Of a stretch of 64,000 nt of DNA, positions 22,592 through 31,894 are shown in pieces. Source of the DNA: Sesamum alatum (Eukaryota > Streptophyta > Magnoliopsida > Lamiales > Pedaliaceae); the NCBI GenBank assembly GCA_034509735.1, contig JACGWO010000013.1:15830136-15894135 (forward strand), written 5' to 3'. The notes below the pieces were generated by a model that had not been told where the DNA came from, ran no database searches, and saw only the letters and a program-made list of their open reading frames with translations. Numbering within the stretch: position 1 is the stretch's first letter; the number at the start of each line of letters is the position of its first letter. Position numbers and translations under genes: made by a program.

Positions 22592-23041
22592 TCATTTCCC
22601 TACAAATTTACTATTTTTAGTGATTATTACCTTATCAGATTCTAAAACAATTTTCAAGCCTGCTTTGTTCAATAAGCTACCGGAAATGAGATTTCTACGC
22701 AAGGAAGGCACATATAACACATTGTTCAAAGCCAAAGTTTTACCAGATGTAAGATTCAGAATAACCTTTCCTTCACCTAAGACTCCGGCAGTGGCTGAAT
22801 TTCCCATGAAGACACACTCGCTGTCTGTTGCATCAAGTTGTTCATGGAATAGAGCTTTCTTGGAGCAAAAGTGCCTAGATGCGCAGGTGTCCAATATCCA
22901 GTCTTCTTTGTTTTCCACTAGGTTCGCCTCTACAACTACTGCAGCTATGATTTCTTCCTTCTTGGCTAGGTTGGCTTGTGGAGTAGCATGGTTGGTTGGT
23001 TTGTGGTTTTGCTTTTGTTGGTCCTTTCTTTGGTAGCATTG
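22592..23041 (-). pseudogene. pol: Copia-3 protease region
   Basis: The ORF 22918-22592 carries the aspartic protease start WILDTCASRHFC, where DTC replaces the normal DTG/DSG triad, then FMGNSATAGVLGEGKV, NNVLYVPSLRRNLIS and a KAGLK segment, ending at a stop before the integrase zinc region. The interval to the Gag stop (22919-23041) is a basic/Asn-rich spacer in other frames. Confidence 0.75.
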
Positions 23042-23761
23042 TTAGGCTTTGTGTCCGGGCTTCCCACAACAATAGCATAATTGTTTCCCTTTCTGGATTT
23101 TGCCATCAGTTCCTTTGGACACCTTGTGCTGATTGCTTTTCTGGAACTTTTTTCCTTTGTTTTGATGGAACCTATCTCTAGAGGCAGAAGATTCAACCAA
23201 GTGATTACGGTATTCACTCCAAGTAGGAAGAAATTTTTCAAGAAGCACGTTTGCTTGTAGTATCTCACACATCTGCATGCCTTCACTTAGTACGTCTGCC
23301 ACCAGGTTCTCATATTGATGGACTTGGTCCACTATTGACTTCTCATCCACCATTTGGAACTGTAGCCACTTACCAACGACGTATTTTTTCCTGGCGGCAT
23401 CGTCGCCTCCATATCGTGTCTCCAGGGTGCTCCAAATGTGTTTTGCACTTTTCTGGTTGATGAATAAATCAAATAATGAGTTATTCATATGGTTCAGAAG
23501 ATGGCCTCTCACCGTTGTGTTGTCTCTATCGTATTTGAGCTTGGCATCATCTTCAAATTTTTTGGCTCTTTCGGTGGCGAGAGGAATTATGGCAACTGTG
23601 GAGGTTTCTGCTGGTACGGGCGGATCTGTGAACAACACATAGTCTACTTCTAATTGTTCGAAGAAGATGAGCAGCTTCTGAGACCAATGTCTGTAATTAC
23701 TCCCATCGAGTGGCTCCAGTTTGGATAGATCTGGCAGTGTTTTAGACACAGGAAAAGCCAT
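23042..23761 (-). CDS. gag: Copia-3 Gag
   Basis: ATG at 23761, only 32 bases inside the 5' LTR, begins MAFPVSKTLPDLSKLEPLDG. The frame is open further upstream into the LTR (to 23893), but the start at 23761 matches copia Gag. It contains GSNYRHWSQKLLIFFE, AKHIWSTLETRYGG, VGKWLQFQMVD and LPTWSEYRNHL (UBN2/gag-polypeptide pattern), a lysine-rich stretch and the knuckle start CYCCGKPGHKA. The frame stops where the fourth Cys of the knuckle should be. It is an intact Gag reading of about 240 residues apart from this end. It would assemble cytoplasmic particles around the genomic RNA. Confidence 0.85.
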   Translation of the reverse strand: MAFPVSKTLPDLSKLEPLDGSNYRHWSQKLLIFFEQLEVDYVLFTDPPVPAETSTVAIIPLATERAKKFEDDAKLKYDRDNTTVRGHLLNHMNNSLFDLFINQKSAKHIWSTLETRYGGDDAARKKYVVGKWLQFQMVDEKSIVDQVHQYENLVADVLSEGMQMCEILQANVLLEKFLPTWSEYRNHLVESSASRDRFHQNKGKKFQKSNQHKVSKGTDGKIQKGKQLCYCCGKPGHKA

Positions 23762-23793
23762 TTGACTAGGAAGTGTACTTTTCGCTTTCAAAT

Positions 23794-24425
23794 TGTTGGA
23801 AGAAATGAAGCTGTGTCGTGGGAAAACCACTGCTTTGAAAGCGAAATTTCGGTTGTACCGAGGTGCTAATAGGATATATCGATCGCTCCCCAAGGTTCAC
23901 ACAGCAAGACCCTCTAACACGTGTACTCATGGTAGAGAGTATGGAACAACTCACTGAAGTACACTTAGAAAAAGAAGAAGAACAGAGAGAAGAAGGATAG
24001 GAAGGACTCGGATTTTTCAGTGCCCAAATGCAGTAGAAGAACAACTATTTATAGGAGGGAAAACGTGAGTTGGTTGAGAAAATTGAGCAACACAAACTCT
24101 CAACTATGCAGCAAAAAAACGGATATGAGGCATGATTTTCTCAACTTCAAAAGACTTGGTCAATTGAACCATTCAAATCAAAATCTGAAGGAAAAACAAT
24201 GTATTTTCTCCAAAAAGATATATGTCACACGCGCGGCCCAGCCCAACTCGGACCGGGACGCAACGGGGTGGGCGCGCGCGTGTGGCAATTTTTCCAAAAT
24301 CCACCTACTCACAGTTCTTATCCAAGGACTAAATGGAAAGATCAATATATGTTATACAAATGCGGGTTGTGAAACCAATGTGGGACAAAGGAAGTGAGAG
24401 AAAGAAAAGTTAGTCATTCCCAACA
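23794..24425 (-). repeat. Copia-3 5' LTR
   Basis: 632 bp; includes about 15 bp (ATTCAAATCAAAATC) absent from the other LTR near 24172. TATAAATA on the minus strand at 24046-24053 is the likely core promoter. Confidence 0.92.
24046..24053 (-). promoter_or_regulatory. TATA box in the Copia-3 5' LTR
   Basis: TATAAATA on the sense strand; conserved in the other LTR at 19043-19050. Confidence 0.55.
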
Positions 24426-24430
24426 TCGGT

Positions 24431-24808
24431 CATATCTCATAAAAGAAGGGATGGGAGCCCTTTTATACGAGATAAAGGAGAGAAATCAGAGGCGGAAGAG
24501 GGGCGGGGGTTCATGTTTCCGATACCATCGGAAATAGGGGGAAAAGGGGGAGAAGACAAGGAGCCATTGAGAGAAGATAGAGAGAGATAAAGAGATGGCG
24601 GCGCCTCAACTGAAAATGGGGAGAAATGGGGAGAATCAAATTTATAAGTTTCAGGGCAACAATATAAGTCCATGGGTCGGGTTGGTTGGGTATTGGGATT
24701 AGGTGGATTGAGCCATTGAATGGTGATGTACAAAGCCATCCATACTTTGGGTTGGGCACGTGAGTTGGGCCTACCAATTCATGGCTGATGGGCCACACAA
24801 ATCCAACA
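24431..24808 (-). repeat. Copia-2 5' LTR, second segment
   Basis: Continues the LTR from 18788 (CATATCTCATAAAAGAAGGG also at about 16220 in the left LTR) and ends AATCCAACA at 24808, followed by the TSD GGTCA. Confidence 0.9.
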
Positions 24809-25053
24809 GGTCAAAAATCATCGTAAATCAACACTACTAATCACAGTTAAACAAAATTATTGCAAAAATTTAAATTTTTACCACGGTTAATCAATATTTG
24901 CCATAGCCATGGCTAATGTTTTGGCCACACTTGCAGAAACAATGGCTAATGACCATTGCAAAGCCGTGGTTAATTTGTATTCGTCAGTCGCCATGGTTTT
25001 TTTCGTTTGACCATAGTAATTAACCATAGCGAAAAAATCATATTTTTCTAGTG

Positions 25054-25102
25054 ATTTGAATTTATCTTAAATAATTTTTTATTTTATCTTATAAATTAAG
25101 CT
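25054..25102 (+). other. Helitron H2 remainder and left LINE A target-site duplication
   Basis: AT-rich H2 sequence. The 14-15 bp CTTATAAATTAAGCT at 25088-25102 is repeated at 31287-31301, bracketing LINE A. Confidence 0.7.
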
Positions 25103-25423
25103 TTTTTTTTTTTATTTTCAAAGCGATGACTATATAAAATAAATCACGGAAAAACAAACCTTTACAATCCTATCAAACCAACACAAGGTTTTCGCCTTGA
25201 GTCTGAAATTGAAAAAAACCAACAAAAGAAACACATGAAAGCACAGCTGAGTTAACAAAAATAGCAAAGCCAAACTGAAACAGACACAAAAAGAACTAAA
25301 CAGACATCAAAGCTATAACCTCAATCTTGAATGCACATCCTTATACTTAGCTAATAATCTCCATGTTTCCTGCCAACATAAGTGTGGTTCCTGCTGTATG
25401 CCCTCCATAACTCACTTGCATCA

Positions 25424-28400
25424 TTATTTCCAGATGACCCAACACATCATAAAGAATATCTCTTCGCCCTCACCTGCCAGATGACTCAAAACATGATGCG
25501 CCCACTCTTCTCCACTTCCTTGCCAATCTGCTACCACTGACCACAGAATATTTGATAATGCCCACATCAATCTCACAAGTGTACACTCAAGCAAAGCATG
25601 CTTCAAAGTTTCCACTTCAACTCCACACAACACACAATTGGTATTAATCCTTTCTTTCTTACACTTCAGGTTGCCCAAAGTCGGAACAACGTTACTGCAA
25701 ACCTTCCACATGAATAATCTCACCCTTGGAGGAACACGTACCTGCCACAAAACAGGCCACAAAGAACTCCGGTTAGCCCCCACAAGCCACCCCCTAGATG
25801 ATGTAGGCTCCCATCTCTCCCTCATATGCACGACATGTTTATACGTACTCCGAACCGTAAACACACCCTCCCTATGAAATCTCCAATGCCATTTCCTCTC
25901 TCCTCCGCCCCCACGAGAATCACCCCTTTAATAGTTTCATCGCCCCCAAAAATGCTCATCCAAGTCCATGAAGGCCTACGCCCCAATGTAGCCTCCCAAA
26001 AATTGCCACTCTCAAAATACCTCGCTTGTAGGATTCTACTCAACAACGCATTCAATCTAGTCAGAATTCTCCAACCTTGTTTTGCCAAAAGAGCTAGATT
26101 GAACTCCCTAAGCGACCTAAAACCCAAACCCCCCACCGAACGAGGACGACACAACTTAGACCACGCCACCCAATAAACCCGTCTATCCCCACCATTGTGC
26201 CACCAAAAATTTGCAGCCGTCGACTCAAGATTACGCAACAAATAATGTTTGAAGTTGAAAACATGACATAGCATAAGTACGAATCGACTGAGACACTGAT
26301 TTAATCAACACACCCTTCTCGCTTGAGACAACAGCTTGGAACCGCAACCACTAGCTCTATCCCACACTCAATCCTTCAAATACCTGAACAAAGCTCCCCG
26401 AGACCCCACCCGGACCGCTGGCAACCCAAGATATCTATCATGATGTGCTACTAATCTCACACCTAACACTGTAGCCAACCCCATCTTCCAACTATCTCTA
26501 CCCCGACCACCCACCACCATTCTCGACTTCTGCAAATTAATAACCTGTCCCGACGCTCGAGCATAAACCTCCAAGATTCTTCGTGTCTCCTTCAACTTGC
26601 CCTCAGTAGCTTCACAAAACACCAAAGTATTGTCAGCAAAACAACAATGAGACACTGATGGTGCTTGTGGAGCTACCGCTACCCCCGACAGCCAACCCTC
26701 CCTCGGAGCCCTTTGAATTAAACAAGAGAACACTTCAACACAAAAAATAAACAAGTACGGGGAAAGAGGATCCCCCTGCCTAATGCGTCTTTGTGGCCGA
26801 AAGTAACCAAAAGGTTCACCATTAAGTGTAAGTGAGTATGAAACAGTAGTAACTAACAGCATAATCAATTTTACAAAATGATGCTGAAAACCTAACCTAA
26901 GAAGGATACACCGGAGAAACTGCCACCCTACCCTATCATAATCTTTGCTCACATCAAGTTTTAACGCCACATAAGCCCCATTAGATCGGGTTGAGGTTTT
27001 CAGAAAGTGATTAAGTTCAAAAGCCAACAATACATTATCCGTGATCAACCTACCCCGAATGAACACAAACTGGGATTGAGAAATGACAGAATAGAGCATA
27101 TACTTAAGACGATTAGCAACACATTTCGATGCAATCTTAACAATGACATTACACAGACTAATTGGCCAGAGCTGAGCAACAGTTTCAGGACTATCACACT
27201 TAGGAATTAGTACGACATGAGTATGATTAAACTTATGCAAGAGAACATGATCATTCAGAATATGAAGAACAACCGAGGTAACATCGGCCCCTACCACATG
27301 CTAAAATTTTTGGAAGAAAATAGGAGGCTATCGAGGCCTGGGGATTTAAGAAGAAACATATCGAAGATAGCACGTTTGACCTCCGCTTCCGTGAAAGGTG
27401 CCGCTAGGTCCTCGTTCATGTCCGCCGTCACACGTGGGTGAGCAGTAGCTAGCACCTCAGTCATAACTGACTCTGATGAAATACCGCAATAGAACCTCCT
27501 GAATGTCTGTCTTTCCTTCTTTCCAGACCCCATTCTTATCCCTCAATTTATGAATGGTATTATGTCATCTTTGATTAGAGGCATAGGCATGAAAATGTTT
27601 CGTATTCTCGTCTCCGTCAGCTAACCAGTGAGCTTTACTTCTCTGTTGCCATTTCAACCTCTCCTGCAGGTGATATTCCTCCAGCTGGTTTCGTAACCAT
27701 TCCATCTCCCTCTGTTCTTCTAGCCCAATCTGACCCCGCTCTAACACCGTGTATCTTTCCTCCATTTTCTGAATTTCCCCCTTCAGCCGTGTGAAGCATT
27801 CTCAGTTCCACTGCAGAAGTTTCACTCTACACTCCTGAATTTTTCTAAACAACCGAACCCCTGGATCCTCCTCAACTTGAACATTCTATGCAGTCTCCAC
27901 CACTTTCATGCATTCCATCGACTGTAACCATTTTGCTTCCAATTTAAACTGATGTTTCCTCTGTTGCTGTTGCACACTTCCTCCTGGGTCCCATTGCATA
28001 ACTAGCATCACATGATCTGAATACAGGTTTGGAGAATGAGTGACTGTGGTATTTGGAAACCGAGTTAACCACTTGGAATTACCACACGCTCTATCCAACC
28101 GTGCTCGTACTGTGTTGCCCCTTTTTCGTCGATTACACCACGTGAATTTCGGACCTTTCCATCCTAAGTTAGTGAGATGACAGCTATTTAGAGCATCCCG
28201 AAAATCTTCAATCTGCCACCTCGGACGGTCTACTCCTATTTTTTCATGTTGTGATAATATCTCGTTAAAATCTCCAACACATATCCACAGGGCATCAGAT
28301 TGACGATATAAGTGACGTAGTTTATCCCAGACCATCCGTTTACGTGCTACCTCTGCTTCATCGTACACCCTAGTAAATCGCCAATTTGCCGATTGCGGCA

Positions 28401-28680
28401 CTGTTATCACATCCACATCAATGTGATTTTTGGAAAATAAATGCAACTGGACCATTACATCTTTTTTCCACATTAGAGCAAGACCCCCTGCCATTCCGAC
28501 CGCCGGCACACACACTCCAAACATATTCAGCCTCTCCCTCAGTCTCTCAAAACAAGCTTGCCCACATTTAGTTTCAGACAAAAAAACTAGCAAGGTTATC
28601 ACATCTCGGACATAATCTCCGAGCTTTCGAACTGTCGAGGTACCTCCCAAACCCCGACAGTTCCACATTAACGCACTCAT
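25424..28680 (-). pseudogene. ORF2: LINE A ORF2 (endonuclease, reverse transcriptase, zf-RVT)
   Basis: ATG at 28680 begins MSALMWNCRGLGG; the endonuclease runs to about 27886 with SETK, CVGDFNEIL, RLDRA and YSDHV. Broken frames 27765-27291 form the linker. RT at 27297-26368 has LIPKCDSPE, QSQFVFIRGRLITDNVLL, LKLDVSKDYDRV and IRQGDPLSPYLF, but the catalytic box reads FADN instead of FADD. 26274-25822 is the thumb region and 25864-25424 the zf-RVT (VPPRVRLFMWKV, CVLCGVEVETLKHALLEC). It overlaps the ORF1 end by 4 bases at 28677-28680. Several frameshifts make it inactive. Confidence 0.85.
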
Positions 28681-30720
28681 GGCAATCGACGAGGCTGGAT
28701 TACAACCTCCGCTGAAATATCGAGCATATCAGAACTATCCTCTTCACTTTCATCAAGTAGAACCCTCTTTAGTGGCCTCTCACCTGTAGCAGAACCTTTT
28801 TTTTGTTTACCCCAATAGCTAGTAATCCCTCTCCCACTTCTGCCACAACCTCCTCGGCCCTGACGCTCTTCCCCCTTTCCTGCCGCAAACACAATCGGAA
28901 CCATAACCAGCCCTTCTTTCCCCTTACCCACCCCTTCGCCAGTCAACTGAAGGTCTGATTGGATTGAAGGCAACTCTAGCTCTCTTTCATCCCTCCCACT
29001 GTCACAGTCAAGCTGCTCTATACCTGGGTTCAAATCTGTCGCTCGTGGAAAGGACTTTGCGGATACCTTTGTAGAAGACAACATACATGTTTACCCAGCC
29101 ACACCTCCATCCTTCTCCGACGACGACGTCTCTGCTTCCTCAGGTAATTGAGTAGAAATACACCCAATGGAGACACCCACATTCTTTAGACACTGCCCAT
29201 ATGAGACTCCCGAATTGACCCCCTCCACTAAGCTAGCTAGGGAATTTCCCAAATTGAGCTGAGAATTACCCCAGGCAGACATCTTAATTATGGAGTCAAC
29301 AGTCAACTGATTACCCCCATGCCAATAGACTGTTTCACATTAGACCTACTTAACCCAGAGTTATTAGCAACAAGCTCCTGCAAAACGGGCTCAGTTGAAA
29401 CAGACGCATTTATGATGTTTTTAGACATATTTAGATTATTCATGTTGGGCTCTACCATAACAGCCTCATTCATATTAAACTCGACCAAATTAACCACATT
29501 CGTACTGGGCTCTGCCAAGGCAGCTTCATTCCTATTGGACACATGAAATTTACAAGCCCGTACATTATGCTCCTCCTCAGTAGGCTCACTAGAAATGGGC
29601 TGACTTGGCTGATTGGGCTGACTTGGTAGATTGGGCTGACTTGGCTGATTGGGCTGACTTGGCTGATTGGGCTCAACATCCAAAACCCGATTTTCTGTTT
29701 GGTAACATAAACCATCCTCAATCTGATTGCTACACTGGCCCAAACCCCTTTTCAACATATTTACTTTACCCCACTACTCCCTGTTTCTCTCACCCACGTC
29801 CCCACTGCCCCAAGAACCGTCGCCGTTGCCGGAGATGATGTCAGAATTGTCTCCCTCGCCACCATCACCACATCCCACCCACCCACTGCTCTATCTACCC
29901 CCACCACACCTCCCACCCCCGAATCAAAAATTGTCGCGCCCCTCCAACCCTTGAAAACACGTCCATCCCTCTGCCATCTCCCACCCCCCAAACACCTCCT
30001 CCCCACCCCCCTTCGACCACCCCCGCACCACCAAACTGACCCACAACCCTCGACTCTCTTAACCATGCCCCATACCTCAACTGTGGTTCCTCAATAAGTT
30101 CCCCATTACTACTAATACGACGACTGCAATCACGCATAATATAACCCAAAATCCCACATACGTAACAAAAATTTGGTAGTCTTTCGTATGTGAATGAAAT
30201 CAACAGTTCCTCCTCCCCTGGTGGCCTCATCTTAAGACAACTTTCAAAGCTTGACGGACGTCCAACTCCACACGAATACGAACCTTAGCACCCCATGCAA
30301 ATCGAGAATTTGCAAGTTCCGAATCCATATAACGACCCAGACTGTTCCCAACAAAAGCAACTACCTCTCTTGTCATCATACGTATCGAAAGCTCGTGAAC
30401 ATGAACAAAGAACGGACTCCAGTTCAAGTCCACCGCCAGAGGGTTCTCTGCCGCTCCCACCCTATTCAAAATCATCAGGTTTTTATCAAAGGTCCACGGA
30501 CAACCCACCATAGCCCATTCACGATCCGCATTATGACTAAACAGTAGCAAGAGCCGATTATCCTCCAACATTTGACTAGTGAGTTTTCTTGATTGGTTTA
30601 AGCAAATTCATTACAGTCATCTGAAGAACATCGAATTGAAATGATCGCGGCGTGAGCAATCTGCCTATAAGGAGAAAGTTCTCGACACCCTCATTACCCA
30701 CCCATGCATGTCCGAGAGAG
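28677..30720 (-). pseudogene. ORF1: LINE A ORF1 (DUF4283, zinc knuckle)
   Basis: 30571-30227 encodes the DUF4283-type RNA-binding region (WAMVGCPWTFDKNLMILNRV, WSPFFVHVHELSIRMM). Similarity extends upstream to about 30700 (PRSFQFDVLQMTVMNLLKP) across a stop. A frame change leads to 30230-29895 with a CCHC-type knuckle (FCYVCGILGYIMRDC), whose His is Tyr here. 29758-29303 contains a QPSQPN-type proline/glutamine repeat made by an 18-bp tandem repeat (29597-29682). 29306-28677 is a low-complexity tail. ORF1 would coat LINE RNA. Confidence 0.72.
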
Positions 30721-31286
30721 TCAAACCACCCTCCTCTTCTTCAGTAAGTACCAACGCCTTCCCCAACTGTTCAATACCCAAGTCCATCATAACAACAATG
30801 ACCAAGGTGCTATCACATTACATCCACCAGCAACAACAGACAAAAAAAAAAAAAAAAAAAACCGACCCCAACGGACCCTTGCACCTTTTGCGGAGACCGA
30901 CGCACCACCCACCTACACAGACAACCAAACTAGAAACTAGGTAAAGCACCAGAAAAGAAAAAAACACATACTAGGAATAAGACACAACAAGAAGAATGAA
31001 AAATGAAACGAGAAACACCAAGGAAAGGGGTAAAAACAGACGACGAACTTCCCAGAAGTACAAAAAACAAAACCAACAACCCGATTCAGTAGAACATCTG
31101 TAGCGGATTCAAGCAAACCCCATGATAAAAGAAGTAACCAGAAAACCCCAAGGTACACAAAGACCTCACCACAACACTCAGAACGAAACACTCAAGACTC
31201 CATTCTTCTCATAAGAGATACAAAATATTTTTGTCATCCATAATTACAGAGCAGTAGTTGTATGTGAGAAAAAAAAAACGCTATTC

Positions 31287-31790
31287 CTTATAAATTAAGC
31301 TAAACATGGCTAAAGAAAAATGCGTTACCATGAAATAAAAAGTCAGAGTTTTCAATGAGGTATTAGTTACACAAAAATCGTGCTCAGTGGGGTGCCCATA
31401 ACCAAAGGTTTCAATGAGATATTGCTACTATAACTGTGACATTAATATCGTGTAAGTTTTACAACTCAACTTAAAATGCTTTGTAATTTTTTTAAAGTTT
31501 GAAGTTGCTACGTTTTGATCAGGTTCAAATAATCTAAGTTTAATCTTATAAACAATAAAGTATATTTTTCTTCTATGTGTGTGTGTGTGTATCATTCTTC
31601 TTTTTGAAGTTGTAGCACTATATATCTTCGTCTGGTTGTATAATATTTCGATTTGAATTGGTTAATGTGATATTCAGATTTTGTTCATTGATATGGTGTA
31701 CGAATAATTATCTACCTGACTATTTTTTTTTTTCTTTTATAGTTTGCAATTTGAATTGATATAATGTAGAGTTCATGTTATTTTGGTATT
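31287..31790. other. No gene seen; AT-rich spacer between LINE A and LINE B
   Basis: Contains the right LINE A TSD, a (GT)n run at about 31577-31592, and at its right edge the left LINE B TSD (GTTATTTTGGTATT). Possibly Helitron H2 sequence, but no terminus is visible. Confidence 0.5.
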
Positions 31791-31894
31791 TTTTTTTCGA
31801 GGAAAAAGGTATTATTCAATTACAAGGGAAAGAAAATAAGAACAACCAAGTAGCAGAACTATGAAACCATTGAACAAGAGCATCCTCCCTAAAA

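Larger units (their letters stand above)
18789..24425 (-). mobile_element. Copia-3, Ty1/copia retrotransposon nested in the Copia-2 LTR
   Basis: LTRs 18789-19405 and 23794-24425, both TGTTGGAAGAAATG...CCCAACA. Perfect TSD TCGGT at 18784-18788 and 24426-24430. Minus-strand order is gag, protease, integrase, RT, RNase H. A purine tract CGTGGGGGAA lies against the 3' LTR. It is the youngest layer of this nest by position. It belongs to a different copia family from Copia-1 and -2: different LTRs, a very short leader and no initiator-Met PBS. Confidence 0.93.
15819..24808 (-). mobile_element. Copia-2, gag-only copia derivative, nested in the CACTA element
   Basis: LTRs 15819-16598 and 18508-18788 + 24431-24808 (the right LTR is split by Copia-3). 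Perfect 5-bp TSD GGTCA at 15814-15818 and 24809-24813. A PBS resembling initiator-Met (TGGTCTCAGAGCC) is on the minus strand at 18494-18506. The internal region is only about 1.9 kb (16599-18507), holding a gag remnant and a long repeat-rich leader but no protease, integrase or RT. LTR and leader words resemble Copia-1, so it may be a non-autonomous relative once mobilised in trans. The right LTR lacks about 120 bp present in the left one. Confidence 0.9.
15770..25053 (+). mobile_element. Small CACTA (En/Spm-like) element split by Copia-2
   Basis: Starts CACTACAAAAAGTTT at 15770 and ends TTTTTCTAGTG at 25053. Its own DNA is 15770-15818 plus 24814-25053, under 300 bp. Flanking triplets AGT and ATT do not match perfectly, so the usual 3-bp TSD is unconfirmed. 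The right arm carries repeated CCATGG/ACCATAG/GCCATGGCTAAT words typical of CACTA subterminal regions. No coding; a MITE-sized derivative. Confidence 0.72.
25103..31286 (-). mobile_element. LINE A, near full-length L1-type non-LTR retrotransposon
   Basis: The minus-strand 3' end shows a poly(A) tail (T-run at about 25102-25115 on plus), and both sides carry a CTTATAAATTAAGC duplication (25088-25101 and 31287-31300). ORF1 (DUF4283 plus zinc knuckle) and ORF2 (APE endonuclease, RT, zf-RVT) are both recognisable but broken. Length about 6.2 kb, usual for plant L1. The 5' UTR (about 30700-31286) includes an A-run at 30840-30860. Confidence 0.92.

Noticed and set aside
25638..30940. Numerous plus-strand ORFs opposite LINE A
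   Set aside because: Antisense shadows; LINE domains are clear on the minus strand and none of the plus frames shows a known motif.
31287..31790. 3' end of Helitron H2
   Set aside because: No CCCGTGC hairpin or CTAG terminus is present in this interval.
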